A stretch of 64,000 bases of DNA from Solirubrobacterales bacterium. Lineage in GTDB: Bacteria; Actinomycetota; Thermoleophilia; Solirubrobacterales; 70-9. Shown here piece after piece: positions 54,272-63,914 of the stretch; the stretch's first letter is position 1; every line of letters begins with the position of its first letter. The stretch lies in assembly GCA_020438425.1 (NCBI GenBank), contig JAGQUQ010000002.1, positions 32,259 to 96,258 of the forward strand, given 5' to 3'. Under the pieces are notes generated by a model, which ran no database searches, was not told where the DNA came from, and saw only the letters and a program-made list of their open reading frames with translations. A program made the translations under genes and the position numbers.

Positions 54272-54968
54272 TCTCTTCGCCCTCGAGGGGGTGGAGATCC
54301 GGCTGGCCGAGGTTCCAGACTTCGTCTTCGGCCGGGGCTCCGTAGAGCGGGGTGATGCTCCGGTCGTCGGCGCCGGCCCGGCGCATGTGCCGGTACCAGC
54401 GGTGATAGAGCGGGGCAAGGAGGACGGTCAGGCCGGTCAGAAGGAAGAGGCCGGCGATCAGCCAGAGGTGCTCCTCGAGGATCGCCGTACCCCCGGCATT
54501 CCATGAGGCAAGCCCGACCAGGCCGATCGAGACCAGGATGCCCATGTAGTAATCGAGCGGGAAACGCCAGACCCACGGCACCTCGAACCACCAGACGTTG
54601 CCGCGTTTGAAGCGCTTCACCGTGTAGGCGGGATTGAGCACGAACCAGCAGTAGTCCCAGATCACCGCCAGCAGGAAGTACTTGGCGATCGTCGCCAGCT
54701 CGGCCGAAACCGACCAGTCGACTCCCATCCCGAACGGCATGTGCAGGATCACCAGCGGGATCGTGAAGGCGTAGACGTGGTAGCCGGTCAGTGGCCGGTG
54801 GCCCATGAACCAGCCGTAGACCTTGCCGGTCCTGCCCCGCTTCAGGTACCAGGTCGGCAACCGCTCGGCCCAGCCGCGGCCGCCTTCGATCTCGATCTCG
54901 ATCGCGCCCAGGCCGAAGCACCAGAGGAAGAGCAGAACGGTGAGAGTGATGTTGAACTCGTCGAACAC
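54225..54968 (-). CDS. Hypothetical membrane protein, ~6 TM
   Basis: A 247-residue protein with helices at residues 5-25 (ITLTVLLFLWCFGLGAI), ~75-95 (YAFTIPLVILHMPFGMG), ~100-120, ~155-175 (YYMGILVSIGLVGLASW) and ~185-205 (LIAGLFLLTGLTVLLAPLYH). Polar landmarks are WYLKRGRTGKVYGWFMGHRP and WDYCWFVLNPAYTVKRFKRG. I do not recognise a family. It is 5 bp from the deacetylase gene on the same strand, so possibly part of the same envelope operon. Confidence 0.75.
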   Translation of the reverse strand: MFDEFNITLTVLLFLWCFGLGAIEIEIEGGRGWAERLPTWYLKRGRTGKVYGWFMGHRPLTGYHVYAFTIPLVILHMPFGMGVDWSVSAELATIAKYFLLAVIWDYCWFVLNPAYTVKRFKRGNVWWFEVPWVWRFPLDYYMGILVSIGLVGLASWNAGGTAILEEHLWLIAGLFLLTGLTVLLAPLYHRWYRHMRRAGADDRSITPLYGAPAEDEVWNLGQPDLHPLEGEEISGSAGRRRPEAEPR

Positions 54969-54973
54969 GGGAT

Positions 54974-55732
54974 TCAGGCGGCGTAGCGCGACCCGGTTCC
55001 GGCCGCTTCGACCAGGTGGGGAACGGTCACGAAGTCGTAGCCCTGCGGCCGGTAGTGCTCGAGCAGGTTCTTGGTGGTCTCGACCGAGCGGTGACGATCG
55101 AAAGCCGGGTGCTGGTCGAAGCCGTCGTGCAGCAGGATGATGTCGCCCTCGCCGGCCTTGAGGCAGCGGCGGGTGATCGCATCGGCGGTGGTGTGGGGTC
55201 GCCAGTCGTAGCCGGTGATCGACCAGGTGATCCCGAGGTAGCCCTTCTCCTTCAGCACCCGCAGGGTGCCGGGCCGGCGGCGGCCGTAGGGCGGTCGCAT
55301 CAGCATCCGGCCGGCGATGGTCGAGAAGGTAACCCCGGCCGACTCGACCGCCTCCCGGCAGGCGTCGAGTTCCTCGCGAATCCGCTGGTCTGACTTGGCG
55401 GGCATGGTCGGGTGGGTGAAGGTGTGGTTGCCGATCGCGTGGCCACGGGCGACCACCTCGCGGATCAGTTCGGGTTCACGCTCGGACCACTTGCCGATCA
55501 GGAAGAAGGTCGCCTTCGCGTCATGCTGATCGAGCAGGTCGAGCAGCTGGGGGGTCCAGGCCGGGTTCGGGCCGTCGTCATAGGTCAGGCAGAGCTTCCT
55601 GCCAGCTCCGGGCTCCCGGCAGACGGTACGACCGTAGATCTGGGCGGTCGGGACCTGGGCGCCGTAGAAGGCGATCCCGGCGGCGGCCGCGACCCCTGCC
55701 CCAACCGCAATTCCTGCTTTCTTGCCGCTCAT
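54974..55732 (-). CDS. Polysaccharide deacetylase (NodB-type)
   Basis: A 252-residue enzyme with a TM anchor at the N terminus (IAVGAGVAAAAGIAFYG). All NodB motifs are present: CLTYDDGPNP (catalytic base and metal Asp), HTFTHP (H-x3-H), RPPYGRRR (Arg) and DIILLHDGFD (Leu-His). It removes acetyl groups from N- or O-acetylated glycans at the outer face of the membrane. The ATG overlaps the glycosyltransferase stop (ATGA at 55729-55732). Confidence 0.93.
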   Translation of the reverse strand: MSGKKAGIAVGAGVAAAAGIAFYGAQVPTAQIYGRTVCREPGAGRKLCLTYDDGPNPAWTPQLLDLLDQHDAKATFFLIGKWSEREPELIREVVARGHAIGNHTFTHPTMPAKSDQRIREELDACREAVESAGVTFSTIAGRMLMRPPYGRRRPGTLRVLKEKGYLGITWSITGYDWRPHTTADAITRRCLKAGEGDIILLHDGFDQHPAFDRHRSVETTKNLLEHYRPQGYDFVTVPHLVEAAGTGSRYAA

Positions 55733-56847
55733 AGTCCCGGCACTCTCCTCGCCTTCAGTCGGTCTTTCTTCCGGTCCCGCCGGGTTTTCCCGGCTGCCGC
55801 TTCCACCGTTTCCCGGATCACCTTCAGGGCGATCGAGTTGCCGTCCTGGGAGTAATCAGCAAGCTTCTCGTGGAAGCCGTCCAGCCCGTTGAGGAACCGC
55901 CCGAGTTCATCCGGGCCGATTGCCATGGCGCAGGTTCCATAGCCTTCCCGCTCCAGGTAGCGGGCGTTCATCAGCTGTTCGAACTGGCCTTTCAGGGGCA
56001 TCGCCAGGGTCGGCTTGCCGAGGTAGACCGCCTCGGAAAGCAGCGAGAAGCCGCCGCCGGTGATCACTCCGCGCGAGCTGACCAGGTCCTCGAGGAAACC
56101 GTCGATAGATCGCGGCCTGTATTCGATGGCTCCGTCGGTCGTGCCGACCTGGTCTCCGTCCCGCATTCCGTAGAGGTGGACCGGGAGCGGAGCATCCCGA
56201 AGGGCGTCGATCAGGTCGTCGCCACCGCCGGAATAGACGACCAGGTGATCGCCCCGGGTCGGCTCGGCTTCGATGATCACCTTTCGCAGGATCGACGGAA
56301 CCAGGGAGGTCCGGCCCTTGGACACCTCGGGGTAAAAGAAGGTCGGGATCACATAGTCGCCGGCGTGGGGGACCATCGCTCTGGTCACCGCCTTGGCCAG
56401 CTGGACATCCTCGATCGCCCCGGCGGTGATCTCACGGTCGTGCCGGCACCGGTCGATCATGTGGATGTTGTCGACGCAGACCAGCGGAGTGCTCGAGAGG
56501 CGGGCGTAGTTGCCGGTCAGCGGCTCAAAGTCACTGACCGCGACATCGGGTTTCCACTTGTCGATGGTGGAAATCCAGTCCCTGACGTTGGCCGGCAACT
56601 GTTTGCGGGCCGAGGCGAGGGTGCCGGTGAATGAAGCCCAGCGCTGGATCCTGCCCTGGTCCATGGCGAAGGAGGGTCCGAAGACCTGGCTGACTTCCAG
56701 ATCTTCGAAGACTCCGCTCAGGTACCGGTGGGCCGCCCCCGAGGCGACGACCCGCACCTCATGGTCCCGGAGCAGATCCGAGATGACCAGCTCGGAACGG
56801 GTCGCGTGGCCCATGCCCTCGCCGTTGACTCCGTAGAGGATGCGCAT
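55729..56847 (-). CDS. Glycosyltransferase (MurG-like, MJ1255 type)
   Basis: A 372-residue GT-B-like transferase. The N-terminal motif RILYGVNGEGMGHATRSE is the MJ1255/VC2487 group hallmark. The C-terminal sugar-nucleotide site reads ITGGGFSLLSEAVYLGKPTL and PLKGQFEQLMNARYLEREGY. It probably adds a sugar to a lipid or glycan that the coupled deacetylase then modifies. The C-terminal tail is basic (GKTRRDRKKDRLKARRV). It starts at ATG 56847. Confidence 0.88.
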   Translation of the reverse strand: MRILYGVNGEGMGHATRSELVISDLLRDHEVRVVASGAAHRYLSGVFEDLEVSQVFGPSFAMDQGRIQRWASFTGTLASARKQLPANVRDWISTIDKWKPDVAVSDFEPLTGNYARLSSTPLVCVDNIHMIDRCRHDREITAGAIEDVQLAKAVTRAMVPHAGDYVIPTFFYPEVSKGRTSLVPSILRKVIIEAEPTRGDHLVVYSGGGDDLIDALRDAPLPVHLYGMRDGDQVGTTDGAIEYRPRSIDGFLEDLVSSRGVITGGGFSLLSEAVYLGKPTLAMPLKGQFEQLMNARYLEREGYGTCAMAIGPDELGRFLNGLDGFHEKLADYSQDGNSIALKVIRETVEAAAGKTRRDRKKDRLKARRVPGL

Positions 56848-56956
56848 CCCGTCAGCCTATATCCGGCCGCCGGGGTCGTCCGATCGTCTGCCGGTGAATC
56901 GACCTCGCTAGTGTGAATTGCCGTCCCGTCCCCGCCCAGTCCCCTCAGGAGCACTC

Positions 56957-58423
56957 TTGTCCTCAACCGATCTGACCACCCCCCGCGCCAAGAACCTGGC
57001 GCTTCTGCTGCTCGCACTGACCCAGTTCGTGGTGGTGATCGACGCCTCGATCGTCAACGTGGCCCTGCCCTCGATCGGAACCGCCCTCGACATCGACCAA
57101 GACAACCTCTCCTGGGTGGTCAACAGCTACACCCTCGTCTTCGGCGGCTTCCTGCTGCTCGGCGGCCGCCTCGCCGACTTCTTCGGCCGACGCCGCATGT
57201 TCATGACCGGTATGGCCCTGTTCGGCGTGGCCTCACTGGCCGGCGGCTTCGCCCAGAGCGAGGAGTGGCTGATCGTTGCCCGTGCGGTTCAGGGACTCGG
57301 CGCGGCGATCGCCTCGCCGGCAGCTCTCTCTATCGTCACCACGACCTTCGCCGAAGGGTCGGAGCGCAACCGGGCGCTCAGCATCTGGGGTGCCGTGGCC
57401 GGTGCCGGTGGTGCCGCCGGAGTCCTGCTCGGCGGGATCCTGACCGAGTGGGCCGGCTGGGAGTGGGTCCTCTTCGTCAACGTGCCGATCGCCGCCTTCG
57501 TGGTCTGGCAGGCGCCGCAGCGCCTGCTCGAGTCACGGGAAGAGGACGAACGCGAACGGACTCTCGACATTCCCGGCGCCTCCGCCATCACCGCCGGCTT
57601 GGCCCTGCTCGTCTACGGGCTGGTCGATGCGGTTGAGTCCGGCTGGACTTCCGGCACCACGATCCTCCGGGTGGTCGTCGCCCTCGCCCTGATCGGTGCC
57701 TTCGTCGTGATCGAGCTGCGCACCCGCCGGCCCCTGGTTCCGTTCTCGATCTTCCGCAACCGGACCCTGCGCGGAGCCAACGTGGTCGGGCTGCTGACCG
57801 GCATGTCGCTGTTCTCGATGTTCTTCATGATCACCCTCTACCTGCAGCAGGTGCTGGGGCTCGACGCCCTCGACGCCGGGCTCGCCTACCTGCCGCTGGC
57901 GATCGCGATCATCCTCGCCGCCGGCATGGCCGGGCAGCTGGTGACCAGGCTCGGGTTCAAGCCGGTGGTGATGGCCGGCCTGGTCACGGTCGGCATCGGA
58001 CTCGCCTGGTTCACGCAGATCAGTCCCGACGGCTCCTACTGGGCCGACGTGCTCGGCCCCTCGGTACTCGCGGGTGCCGGGCTGGGTCTGACCTTCGTCC
58101 CGGTGACCATCGCCGCGATGTCCGGGAGCAAGCGCGAGGAAGCCGGCCTGGCTTCCGGCCTGATCAACACCTCACAGCAGATTGGCGGGGCGCTCGGTCT
58201 GGCCATCCTCGCCTCGATCGCCAACTCGACCACCAGCAACTCGATTGATGACGGGGCGGGCCAGCTGGTCGCCCTCACCGACGGCTTCTCGATGGCCTTC
58301 CTGGTTGGGGCCGGCTTCGCTTTCGCCGGCGCGATCCTGGCCGGAATCCTGATCTCGAGCAAGGACAGCAGGGAGCACGCCGAAGCCGCCCAGCGCGGCG
58401 AGGCGGACGTGCCCGCCGCCTAG
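56957..58423 (+). CDS. MFS drug exporter, DHA2 (14-TM) type
   Basis: A 488-residue transporter: LTQFVVVIDASIVNVALPSI, WVVNSYTLVFGGFLLLGGRL, ADFFGRRRMFMTG and WVLFVNVPIAAFVVW. These are the DHA2 landmarks, and 14 TM helices are predicted by eye. The TTG at 56957 has AGGAG 6 nt upstream and is preferred over the GTG at 56918. A likely proton-driven efflux pump. Transcribed divergently from the glycosyltransferase operon. Confidence 0.9.
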   Translation: MSSTDLTTPRAKNLALLLLALTQFVVVIDASIVNVALPSIGTALDIDQDNLSWVVNSYTLVFGGFLLLGGRLADFFGRRRMFMTGMALFGVASLAGGFAQSEEWLIVARAVQGLGAAIASPAALSIVTTTFAEGSERNRALSIWGAVAGAGGAAGVLLGGILTEWAGWEWVLFVNVPIAAFVVWQAPQRLLESREEDERERTLDIPGASAITAGLALLVYGLVDAVESGWTSGTTILRVVVALALIGAFVVIELRTRRPLVPFSIFRNRTLRGANVVGLLTGMSLFSMFFMITLYLQQVLGLDALDAGLAYLPLAIAIILAAGMAGQLVTRLGFKPVVMAGLVTVGIGLAWFTQISPDGSYWADVLGPSVLAGAGLGLTFVPVTIAAMSGSKREEAGLASGLINTSQQIGGALGLAILASIANSTTSNSIDDGAGQLVALTDGFSMAFLVGAGFAFAGAILAGILISSKDSREHAEAAQRGEADVPAA

Positions 58424-58469
58424 ATGCCCACGACCGAAGTGTCGGCCCCATCGCGCGAGGGCGGTGGGG

Positions 58470-59780
58470 TCAGCGAGTCAGCTTCACCGTTCGGGTCCCG
58501 CTGCGAGTGCCCTGGACCGCCTTGATCGTGACCCGCACTCCGGCCAGCAGGCGCCACTTCGCCTTCGCCTTCGCCGATGTCTTCAACTTGATCGAGACGG
58601 TGCCGGCCTTGCCGGCCCGGCGCTGACCGCCTGCGACTTTGATCGCACGGGTTGGTCGTTTGGCCAGTTTCAGTCGCCTGGCGACCCCTTTGGGCACGGT
58701 CGCGGTGACCCTGACAAGTCCGGCCGCCGGAACCCTCACCCGGACCGTCGCTCCGTTCCGGAAGCCGACCCGGCTGGTGCCGTTCACCCCGGCGATCTGG
58801 AGCTTGCCGCCGGGGCCGGGAGCGCTGGCCAGCTCGAACGGTGCCCACTCGACTTCCTTGCCACCGGGGATCGTCAGCTTCGGTGAAAGGCTGCAGGTTC
58901 CGCCGTTGTTGGTCGGAGCGGGAGAGACGAAGATCCCGGCCGGTCCGCTCCAGGCGATTTTCGAGCCGTCGGGCGAGTACCGCGGTCGGGCCAGCTGCTC
59001 ACTCTGTGCGACCAGCCCGTCGTAAGTGCAGATTCCGGCCAGGTTTGGGGATCCGGGAGCTTCGTATTCGAGCAGCAGGATGTCGCGTCGTTCACCACCG
59101 TCCGGGAATCCGGCCGGTGACTGCTCCATGATCATCAGGTTTTCATCGGGGTGATAGTCGAAGCTGTCGATCTCCCAGGCAGGGTCGTTGAGCAGGATCC
59201 AGGGAGTCATGGTCGGCTCGGAGGGGCTCTGCCAGACCTGGATCAGATTGCCGGAGATTCCACTGAGCAGTGGCTGCTGCCGGGGAAGGAACCTCGGCTC
59301 CAGGAGGTTGGAGTGCTCGCCGTAGATACTGCCGTCGAGCGTCGGGCCGTCGGAATCGACAATGCGTGTCCTGATCGTGAAATCGGGGCTGCCGCACGAA
59401 GTAGTTCCCCGGATGTAGCTGGCAGCGATCCAGGTGCCATCGGGAGAAAAGTCGCTGCGGAAAGGTGAGGCGCCGCCGCAGAGGCCCATGTCACCGAAGA
59501 GGTACGGTCCGGCGAGTCGCTTCCCTTCCTTGTCGATCAGGTAGTGGAAGGGATCGCCATCTTCCACCTTCGCGAAGTAGGCGATCCGGCCGGAACCATC
59601 GACTGAGACCGCTCTCAGGTTGGCATCGTTTGACACCAGCTTGCGGGTGCCGGAACCGTCCGGGCGAGCCGCTGACAGGTCACCGTCACCGTCGAGATAG
59701 ACCAGCGAATCGGCACTCGCGCTTCCGCCGCCCGCGAATAGCCCGAATGCCACCGAAAACACAACCGTCAGACGCTTCAT
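58470..59780 (-). CDS. Secreted TolB-like beta-propeller protein
   Basis: A 436-residue protein with a signal peptide (RLTVVFSVAFGLFAGGGSAS). Propeller-like units include LVYLDGDGDLSAARPDGSGT, FRSDFSPDGTWIAASYI, FDYHPDENLMIMEQSPAGFP and RPRYSPDGSKIAWSGPAG. The C-terminal ~110 residues are a Lys/Arg-rich beta domain (VRVRVPAAGLVRVTATVPKG, VAGGQRRAGKAGTVSIKLKT) common in exported proteins of this lineage. The start at 59780 has AGGAG 9 nt upstream. Function unknown. Confidence 0.8.
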   Translation of the reverse strand: MKRLTVVFSVAFGLFAGGGSASADSLVYLDGDGDLSAARPDGSGTRKLVSNDANLRAVSVDGSGRIAYFAKVEDGDPFHYLIDKEGKRLAGPYLFGDMGLCGGASPFRSDFSPDGTWIAASYIRGTTSCGSPDFTIRTRIVDSDGPTLDGSIYGEHSNLLEPRFLPRQQPLLSGISGNLIQVWQSPSEPTMTPWILLNDPAWEIDSFDYHPDENLMIMEQSPAGFPDGGERRDILLLEYEAPGSPNLAGICTYDGLVAQSEQLARPRYSPDGSKIAWSGPAGIFVSPAPTNNGGTCSLSPKLTIPGGKEVEWAPFELASAPGPGGKLQIAGVNGTSRVGFRNGATVRVRVPAAGLVRVTATVPKGVARRLKLAKRPTRAIKVAGGQRRAGKAGTVSIKLKTSAKAKAKWRLLAGVRVTIKAVQGTRSGTRTVKLTR

Positions 59781-59897
59781 CGACCCCCGCTCCTTGGGCT
59801 TCACCTGAACAGGTCACGAAGATAATCAGCTAGCCGGACGCTGGTCAAGCCGGGGATCACCCTATTCGTGCGAGCTTCCGACAGCCCGAAGGGCGAG

Positions 59898-59915
59898 AAT
59901 GTTCGAATGAACGTT
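59898..59915 (+). promoter_or_regulatory. Imperfect palindrome over the exporter start codon
   Basis: AATGTTCGA-ATGAACGTT (7 of 9 pairs) contains the ATG at 59907. Its size and position fit a TetR/MarR-type operator. No adjacent regulator gene exists in the window, so this is speculative. Confidence 0.35.
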
Positions 59916-61487
59916 CGTCTGCTGGGAGTGTTGGCCGCTGCACAGTTCCTCATGGTGCTCGACCAGGCGGTGATGAACGTCTCGATCTCGCAACTGGTCG
60001 AGGACTTCGACACGACGGTCACGACGATCCAGTCGGTGATCGCCTTCTACGCGCTGGTCATGGCCGGCCTGATGCTGATCGGAGCCAAGCTCGGGGACAT
60101 CTTCGGCCGCAAGCGGATCTTTAAGATCGGCCTGGTCGTCTACGCCTCCGGTTCGGCCCTGACCGCCGCCTCCTGGAGCGTGCCCTCGCTTGCTTTCGGC
60201 TGGTCGGTGCTCGAAGGAATCGGAGCGGCCATGGTGCTGCCTTCGATGGTGGCGCTGGTGGCCGGTAACTTCGACGGCAAGAGCCGGGCGGTCGCCTACG
60301 GGGTGCTCGGCGGGATGGCCGGGGTCGGGATCGCGGTCGGCCCGATCCTCGGAGGCTGGATGACCACCGACTTTTCCTGGCGGTACGTGTTCATCGGAGA
60401 GGTGATCGTCTCGGCGGGGATCTTCTTCGGAACCCGCTGGATGGCCGAGCCGGCAGCCGAGGAGCCGCGTCCGAAACTCGATGTGGTCGGCGGCATTCTC
60501 TCGGCCACCGGTCTGGCGCTGATCGTTTTCGGGGTGCTGATGGCAAGCAACTGGGGCTGGCTCAAACCGCTGGACTCGCCGGTCGAGATCTTCGGCTTCT
60601 CCCTGACCCCCTTCGTGATCGCGGCCGGAATGGTGCTGGTCGGAATGTTCGCGAGCTGGCAGCGCCGACGCGAAGAGGAGGGCAAGGACCCGCTGGTCCA
60701 CCTGGCCCTTTTCCGGATCACCGCGCTGCGCAGCGGGCTCTCGATGATGCTGGCCCAGAACCTGATCCTGATGGGGATCTTCTTCACGATTCCGCTCTAC
60801 CTGCAGGTGGTGCTCGGTTTCGACGCGCTCGACACCGGGGTTCGGATGCTGCCCACCTCGGCCGGGCTGTTCTTCACCGCCCTGCTCGGTTCGGGGCTTG
60901 CCTCGCGCTTCGCGCCGAAGCTGCTGGTCCGGATCGGCCTGGTGATCGTCTTCGTTTCCGCCTTCCTCCTCATCGGCACGATCGAGCCGGAGCTCGACAA
61001 CACCGACTTCCTGGTCGCGATGGGCGTGCTCGGCGTGGGGATGGGGCTGATCGTCTCCCAGCTCGGCAACGTCGCCCAGTCCGCGGTTGGTGATGAAGAC
61101 CGCTCCGAGGCCGGCGGTCTCCAGTACACCGCCCAGCAGCTCGGCTCGTCGCTCGGCACGGCGATCCTCGGCGCGATCCTGATCACCGGGCTGCTCACCG
61201 CCTTCCAGTCGAACGTGACCGACCAGGCCGAAATCTCGCAATCCACCAAGGGCGCGGTGGAGAAACGACTGAGCTCCGGTGGCAGCTTCGTTTCCGCGGA
61301 CACGGTCGAAGCGAGCGCGACCGCGGCCGGAATCCCGGAAGAGGAGATCGACGCCCTGGTCGAGGGCTACCAGGATGCCCAGCTTCAGTCGCTGAAGCTG
61401 GCCCTGCTGATCGCCGGGCTGCTCACCATCCCATCGTTCTGGTCGACCCGGAATCTGCCTGACCGGGTACTCGGTCAGTCCACGTAA
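59907..61487 (+). CDS. MFS drug exporter, DHA2 (14-TM) type
   Basis: A 526-residue transporter: FLMVLDQAVMNVSISQLVED (the DHA2 motif with M-N in place of V-N), FYALVMAGLMLIGAKLGDIF, GRKRIFKIG, MTTDFSWRYVFIGEVIVSAG. The C-terminal part between the last two TM helices is an unusually long hydrophilic segment (residues ~450-505, including KGAVEKRLSSGGSFVSADTV). It ends 12 bp inside the convergent GST gene. Its substrate is unknown. Confidence 0.9.
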   Translation: MNVRLLGVLAAAQFLMVLDQAVMNVSISQLVEDFDTTVTTIQSVIAFYALVMAGLMLIGAKLGDIFGRKRIFKIGLVVYASGSALTAASWSVPSLAFGWSVLEGIGAAMVLPSMVALVAGNFDGKSRAVAYGVLGGMAGVGIAVGPILGGWMTTDFSWRYVFIGEVIVSAGIFFGTRWMAEPAAEEPRPKLDVVGGILSATGLALIVFGVLMASNWGWLKPLDSPVEIFGFSLTPFVIAAGMVLVGMFASWQRRREEEGKDPLVHLALFRITALRSGLSMMLAQNLILMGIFFTIPLYLQVVLGFDALDTGVRMLPTSAGLFFTALLGSGLASRFAPKLLVRIGLVIVFVSAFLLIGTIEPELDNTDFLVAMGVLGVGMGLIVSQLGNVAQSAVGDEDRSEAGGLQYTAQQLGSSLGTAILGAILITGLLTAFQSNVTDQAEISQSTKGAVEKRLSSGGSFVSADTVEASATAAGIPEEEIDALVEGYQDAQLQSLKLALLIAGLLTIPSFWSTRNLPDRVLGQST

Positions 61488-62134
61488 TCCGGCCAGCCGG
61501 GCGGGAAGTGGTCCCGGAAGGGCCGGGCTTTGTCCACGACCCTGCTGACCGACGGTCGATTCATCAGCCGGTCGAAGTATCCGGTGAGATTCGAGAGGCG
61601 GCCTTCGTCCCAGCGGTGAACCGCTCTCGCGTAGTGAAGAGAAGGCGCTGCCGAGCAATCGGCGATCGAGAATTCCGGCCCGGCAGCCCAGCCCTCGTCG
61701 AGCAGTTCATTCAGGTAGTCGTAGGCCCGCTCGAGATCCTGGCGGGCTTCCTCGACTCCGAAGCCATCACGTTCCTCTTCGGGCCGGAGGTGGTCAAGCA
61801 CGATCTTCTGCATCGGGTTCATCACGTATGAGTCGAAGATCCGGTCGCGGAGCCGTGCGAGAAGGGCCTGGTCCGGGTCGGCCGGGATCATCGGCGGCGC
61901 CTCGCCGAACCGGTCCAGGTACTCGATCACGATGCTCGACTCATAGATGGTGCGGCCCGCTTCTTCATCAATCAGCACCGGCATCTTCTTCATCGGGTAG
62001 AGCCCGGCCAGCTGATTCCAGTCTTCTTCGGTCTCGACTAGAACCGGCCTGAAGGCCACCTCGCGCTCGTCAAGGGCGATCAGCGCCTTCCAGCAATAGG
62101 AAGCAAAGGGGTGATGGTGGAGAGTGAGAGCCAT
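61475..62134 (-). CDS. Glutathione-S-transferase-like protein
   Basis: A 219-residue protein: thioredoxin-like N-terminal domain (LTLHHHPFASYCWKALIALD, PMKKMPVLIDEEAGRTIYES, SSIVIEYLDRFG) with the family's cis-Pro and E-S pair, then an all-helical C-terminal domain (FSIADCSAAPSLHYARAVHR). SYCWK occupies the usual Ser/Cys catalytic position. Actinobacteria mostly lack glutathione, so the thiol partner is uncertain. The start at ATG 62134 removes 15 unsupported codons. Confidence 0.88.
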   Translation of the reverse strand: MALTLHHHPFASYCWKALIALDEREVAFRPVLVETEEDWNQLAGLYPMKKMPVLIDEEAGRTIYESSIVIEYLDRFGEAPPMIPADPDQALLARLRDRIFDSYVMNPMQKIVLDHLRPEEERDGFGVEEARQDLERAYDYLNELLDEGWAAGPEFSIADCSAAPSLHYARAVHRWDEGRLSNLTGYFDRLMNRPSVSRVVDKARPFRDHFPPGWPDYVD

Positions 62135-62172
62135 CCGACCGCTACCTTGACACAGTCGGCGGGTTATAAAAC

Positions 62173-62200
62173 TTGACACGGATCAGGTTTTGGTTATGCT
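62173..62200 (+). promoter_or_regulatory. Putative vegetative promoter of the sulfatase gene
   Basis: A perfect TTGACA, 16 bp, TATGCT. The predicted start near 62207 gives a ~28-nt leader with GGGAG and GGAG before the ATG. Confidence 0.65.
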
Positions 62201-62234
62201 CCGGCCCTGAGAGGCCACACCGGGAGTGGAGAGG

Positions 62235-63914
62235 ATGAAGATGGACCGTCGTATTTTCGAAGGCATGACTGGCAGACTGGTTGCCGGAGGCCTGCTCGCG
62301 CTGGCTTTCTTCGGGCTGGTCATGATGGTCAGCGGTCTTCACGACAAGGCCTGGTCCGCTCCTCGCAAGCAACTCTCGAACTTCGGCAACAAGCCGAACA
62401 TCGTCCTGATCCAGGGTGACGACATCGTCCGTTCGGACATCAAGTACATGCCCCACGTGCGGGCTCTGCTCGGCCAGGGCGGCACGACCTTCACCAATCA
62501 CAACGCGCCCTACCCGCTCTGCGGCCCGGCCCGCGCTTCGCTCTTGACCGGTCAGCTCGCACACAACAACGGGGTGCTCGCCAACTTCAAGGCCAACGAC
62601 GGTGGCCACTACCAGCTGGAAAGCCTGCCCGGCAGGCGCAACGCCAACAACACTCTCGCTCCCTGGCTGAAGAAGGCGGGCTACAAGACCGGCTTCGTCG
62701 GCAAGTACCTGAACGACTACGGTGCCCTCGACCGGACCGAGATCCCCGAGGGCTGGGATAACTGGCAGGCCCTGATCGACCAGTCGACCTACGACTACTA
62801 CAACTACGCGATGAACCTCAACGGCAGGGTGAAGTTCTTCGGGGACAAGGAGTACGCCCTTTCGCATCTGGAACTGGGCACCCTCTCGGCGACCGAGGCG
62901 CCCGACACCTTCGCCGGACTGCTCGCCTACTTCCACCAGGCCTACGACCCCTTCGACTACTTCGGCTGGCAGCGCCCGCAGGACTACTCGATGGATATCA
63001 ACGGAAGCATGGCCCGTGACTTCGTGAAGAAGTCGGCCCCCTCCCGCAAGCCCTTCTTCCTCTACTACGCGCCTCCCGGCCCGCATGCCGAGGACACGAA
63101 CAACCTCCAGGGCCTGCGTCCCGGCGCCCCGCAGCCGGACCCCCGGCCACCGAAGCGCTACGAGAACACCTTCGACGACGTGCCGCTGCCGAAGCCGCCC
63201 GCCTTCAACGAGGAAGACGTCTCGGACAAGGCCAGCAACGTGAGCGGACTCGCCAAGATGTCGGACGCGGTAATCGAGCGCGTCACGGAGAGCTATCGCG
63301 GCCGTCTCGGCGCGGTCAAGTCGATCGACGACCAGGTCGGCAAGATCGGCAAGGCACTCCGGCAACGGGGCGAGCTGAAGAACACGGTGATCATCTTCAC
63401 TTCCGACAACGGCTACCTGCAGGGTGAGCATCGCCTCGCGGCATCGAAGTTCATGCCCTTCGAGAACGCCTTGCGCATCCCGCTGCTGATGCGGGGCCCC
63501 GGCATCAAGGCGAACCGGAAGATCAGCCGGCCCAGCCTCGACGTCGACCTGACCAGCACCGTGCTCGCCGCCGCCAAGGGCAAGTCGGGACGACTGATGG
63601 ACGGCATCTCGCTCCTCGCCGCCGCCAGGGGCAAGAGCAAGCTGCCTCAGCGGGACATTCCGATGGAGGCCGAGCGGCCGCTGTTCAGGTTCACCACCCC
63701 GCTGACCGCTTTCGACGTTCCCTTCTACGGCGTCAAGACCGACCGATACAAGTACATCCACTGGTCATTCGACGAAACCGAGCTCTACGACATGAAGAAC
63801 GATCCGAACGAACTGGAGAATCTCGCCAATGACCCGGCGATGGCCGGAACGATCGCTCAACTGGAGAAGAAGGCGGTCCAGCTCAGCAAGTGCAAGGGCA
63901 AGAGCTGCCGATGA
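62235..63914 (+). CDS. Exported sulfatase
   Basis: A ~559-residue arylsulfatase-type protein. An N-terminal membrane anchor or signal (GRLVAGGLLALAFFGLVMMV) is followed by PNIVLIQGDDIVRSD (metal Asp pair), LCGPARASLLTG (C-x-P-A-R, with the Cys to be converted to formylglycine), GKYLNDYG, PFFLYYAPPGPH, FTSDNGYLQGEHRLAASKF and YDMKNDPNELENLANDP. It hydrolyses sulfate esters outside the membrane. The converting enzyme is not in this window. Alternative start at 62241. Its stop overlaps the next gene's ATG (ATGA). Confidence 0.93.
   Translation: MKMDRRIFEGMTGRLVAGGLLALAFFGLVMMVSGLHDKAWSAPRKQLSNFGNKPNIVLIQGDDIVRSDIKYMPHVRALLGQGGTTFTNHNAPYPLCGPARASLLTGQLAHNNGVLANFKANDGGHYQLESLPGRRNANNTLAPWLKKAGYKTGFVGKYLNDYGALDRTEIPEGWDNWQALIDQSTYDYYNYAMNLNGRVKFFGDKEYALSHLELGTLSATEAPDTFAGLLAYFHQAYDPFDYFGWQRPQDYSMDINGSMARDFVKKSAPSRKPFFLYYAPPGPHAEDTNNLQGLRPGAPQPDPRPPKRYENTFDDVPLPKPPAFNEEDVSDKASNVSGLAKMSDAVIERVTESYRGRLGAVKSIDDQVGKIGKALRQRGELKNTVIIFTSDNGYLQGEHRLAASKFMPFENALRIPLLMRGPGIKANRKISRPSLDVDLTSTVLAAAKGKSGRLMDGISLLAAARGKSKLPQRDIPMEAERPLFRFTTPLTAFDVPFYGVKTDRYKYIHWSFDETELYDMKNDPNELENLANDPAMAGTIAQLEKKAVQLSKCKGKSCR

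Noticed and set aside
59862..61658. A 598-residue minus-strand open frame
   Set aside because: Antisense to the DHA2 exporter; no recognisable domain.
62142..63761. A 539-residue minus-strand open frame
   Set aside because: It is the antisense of the sulfatase gene, Val/Gly/Arg-rich without motifs; the plus strand carries all sulfatase motifs.
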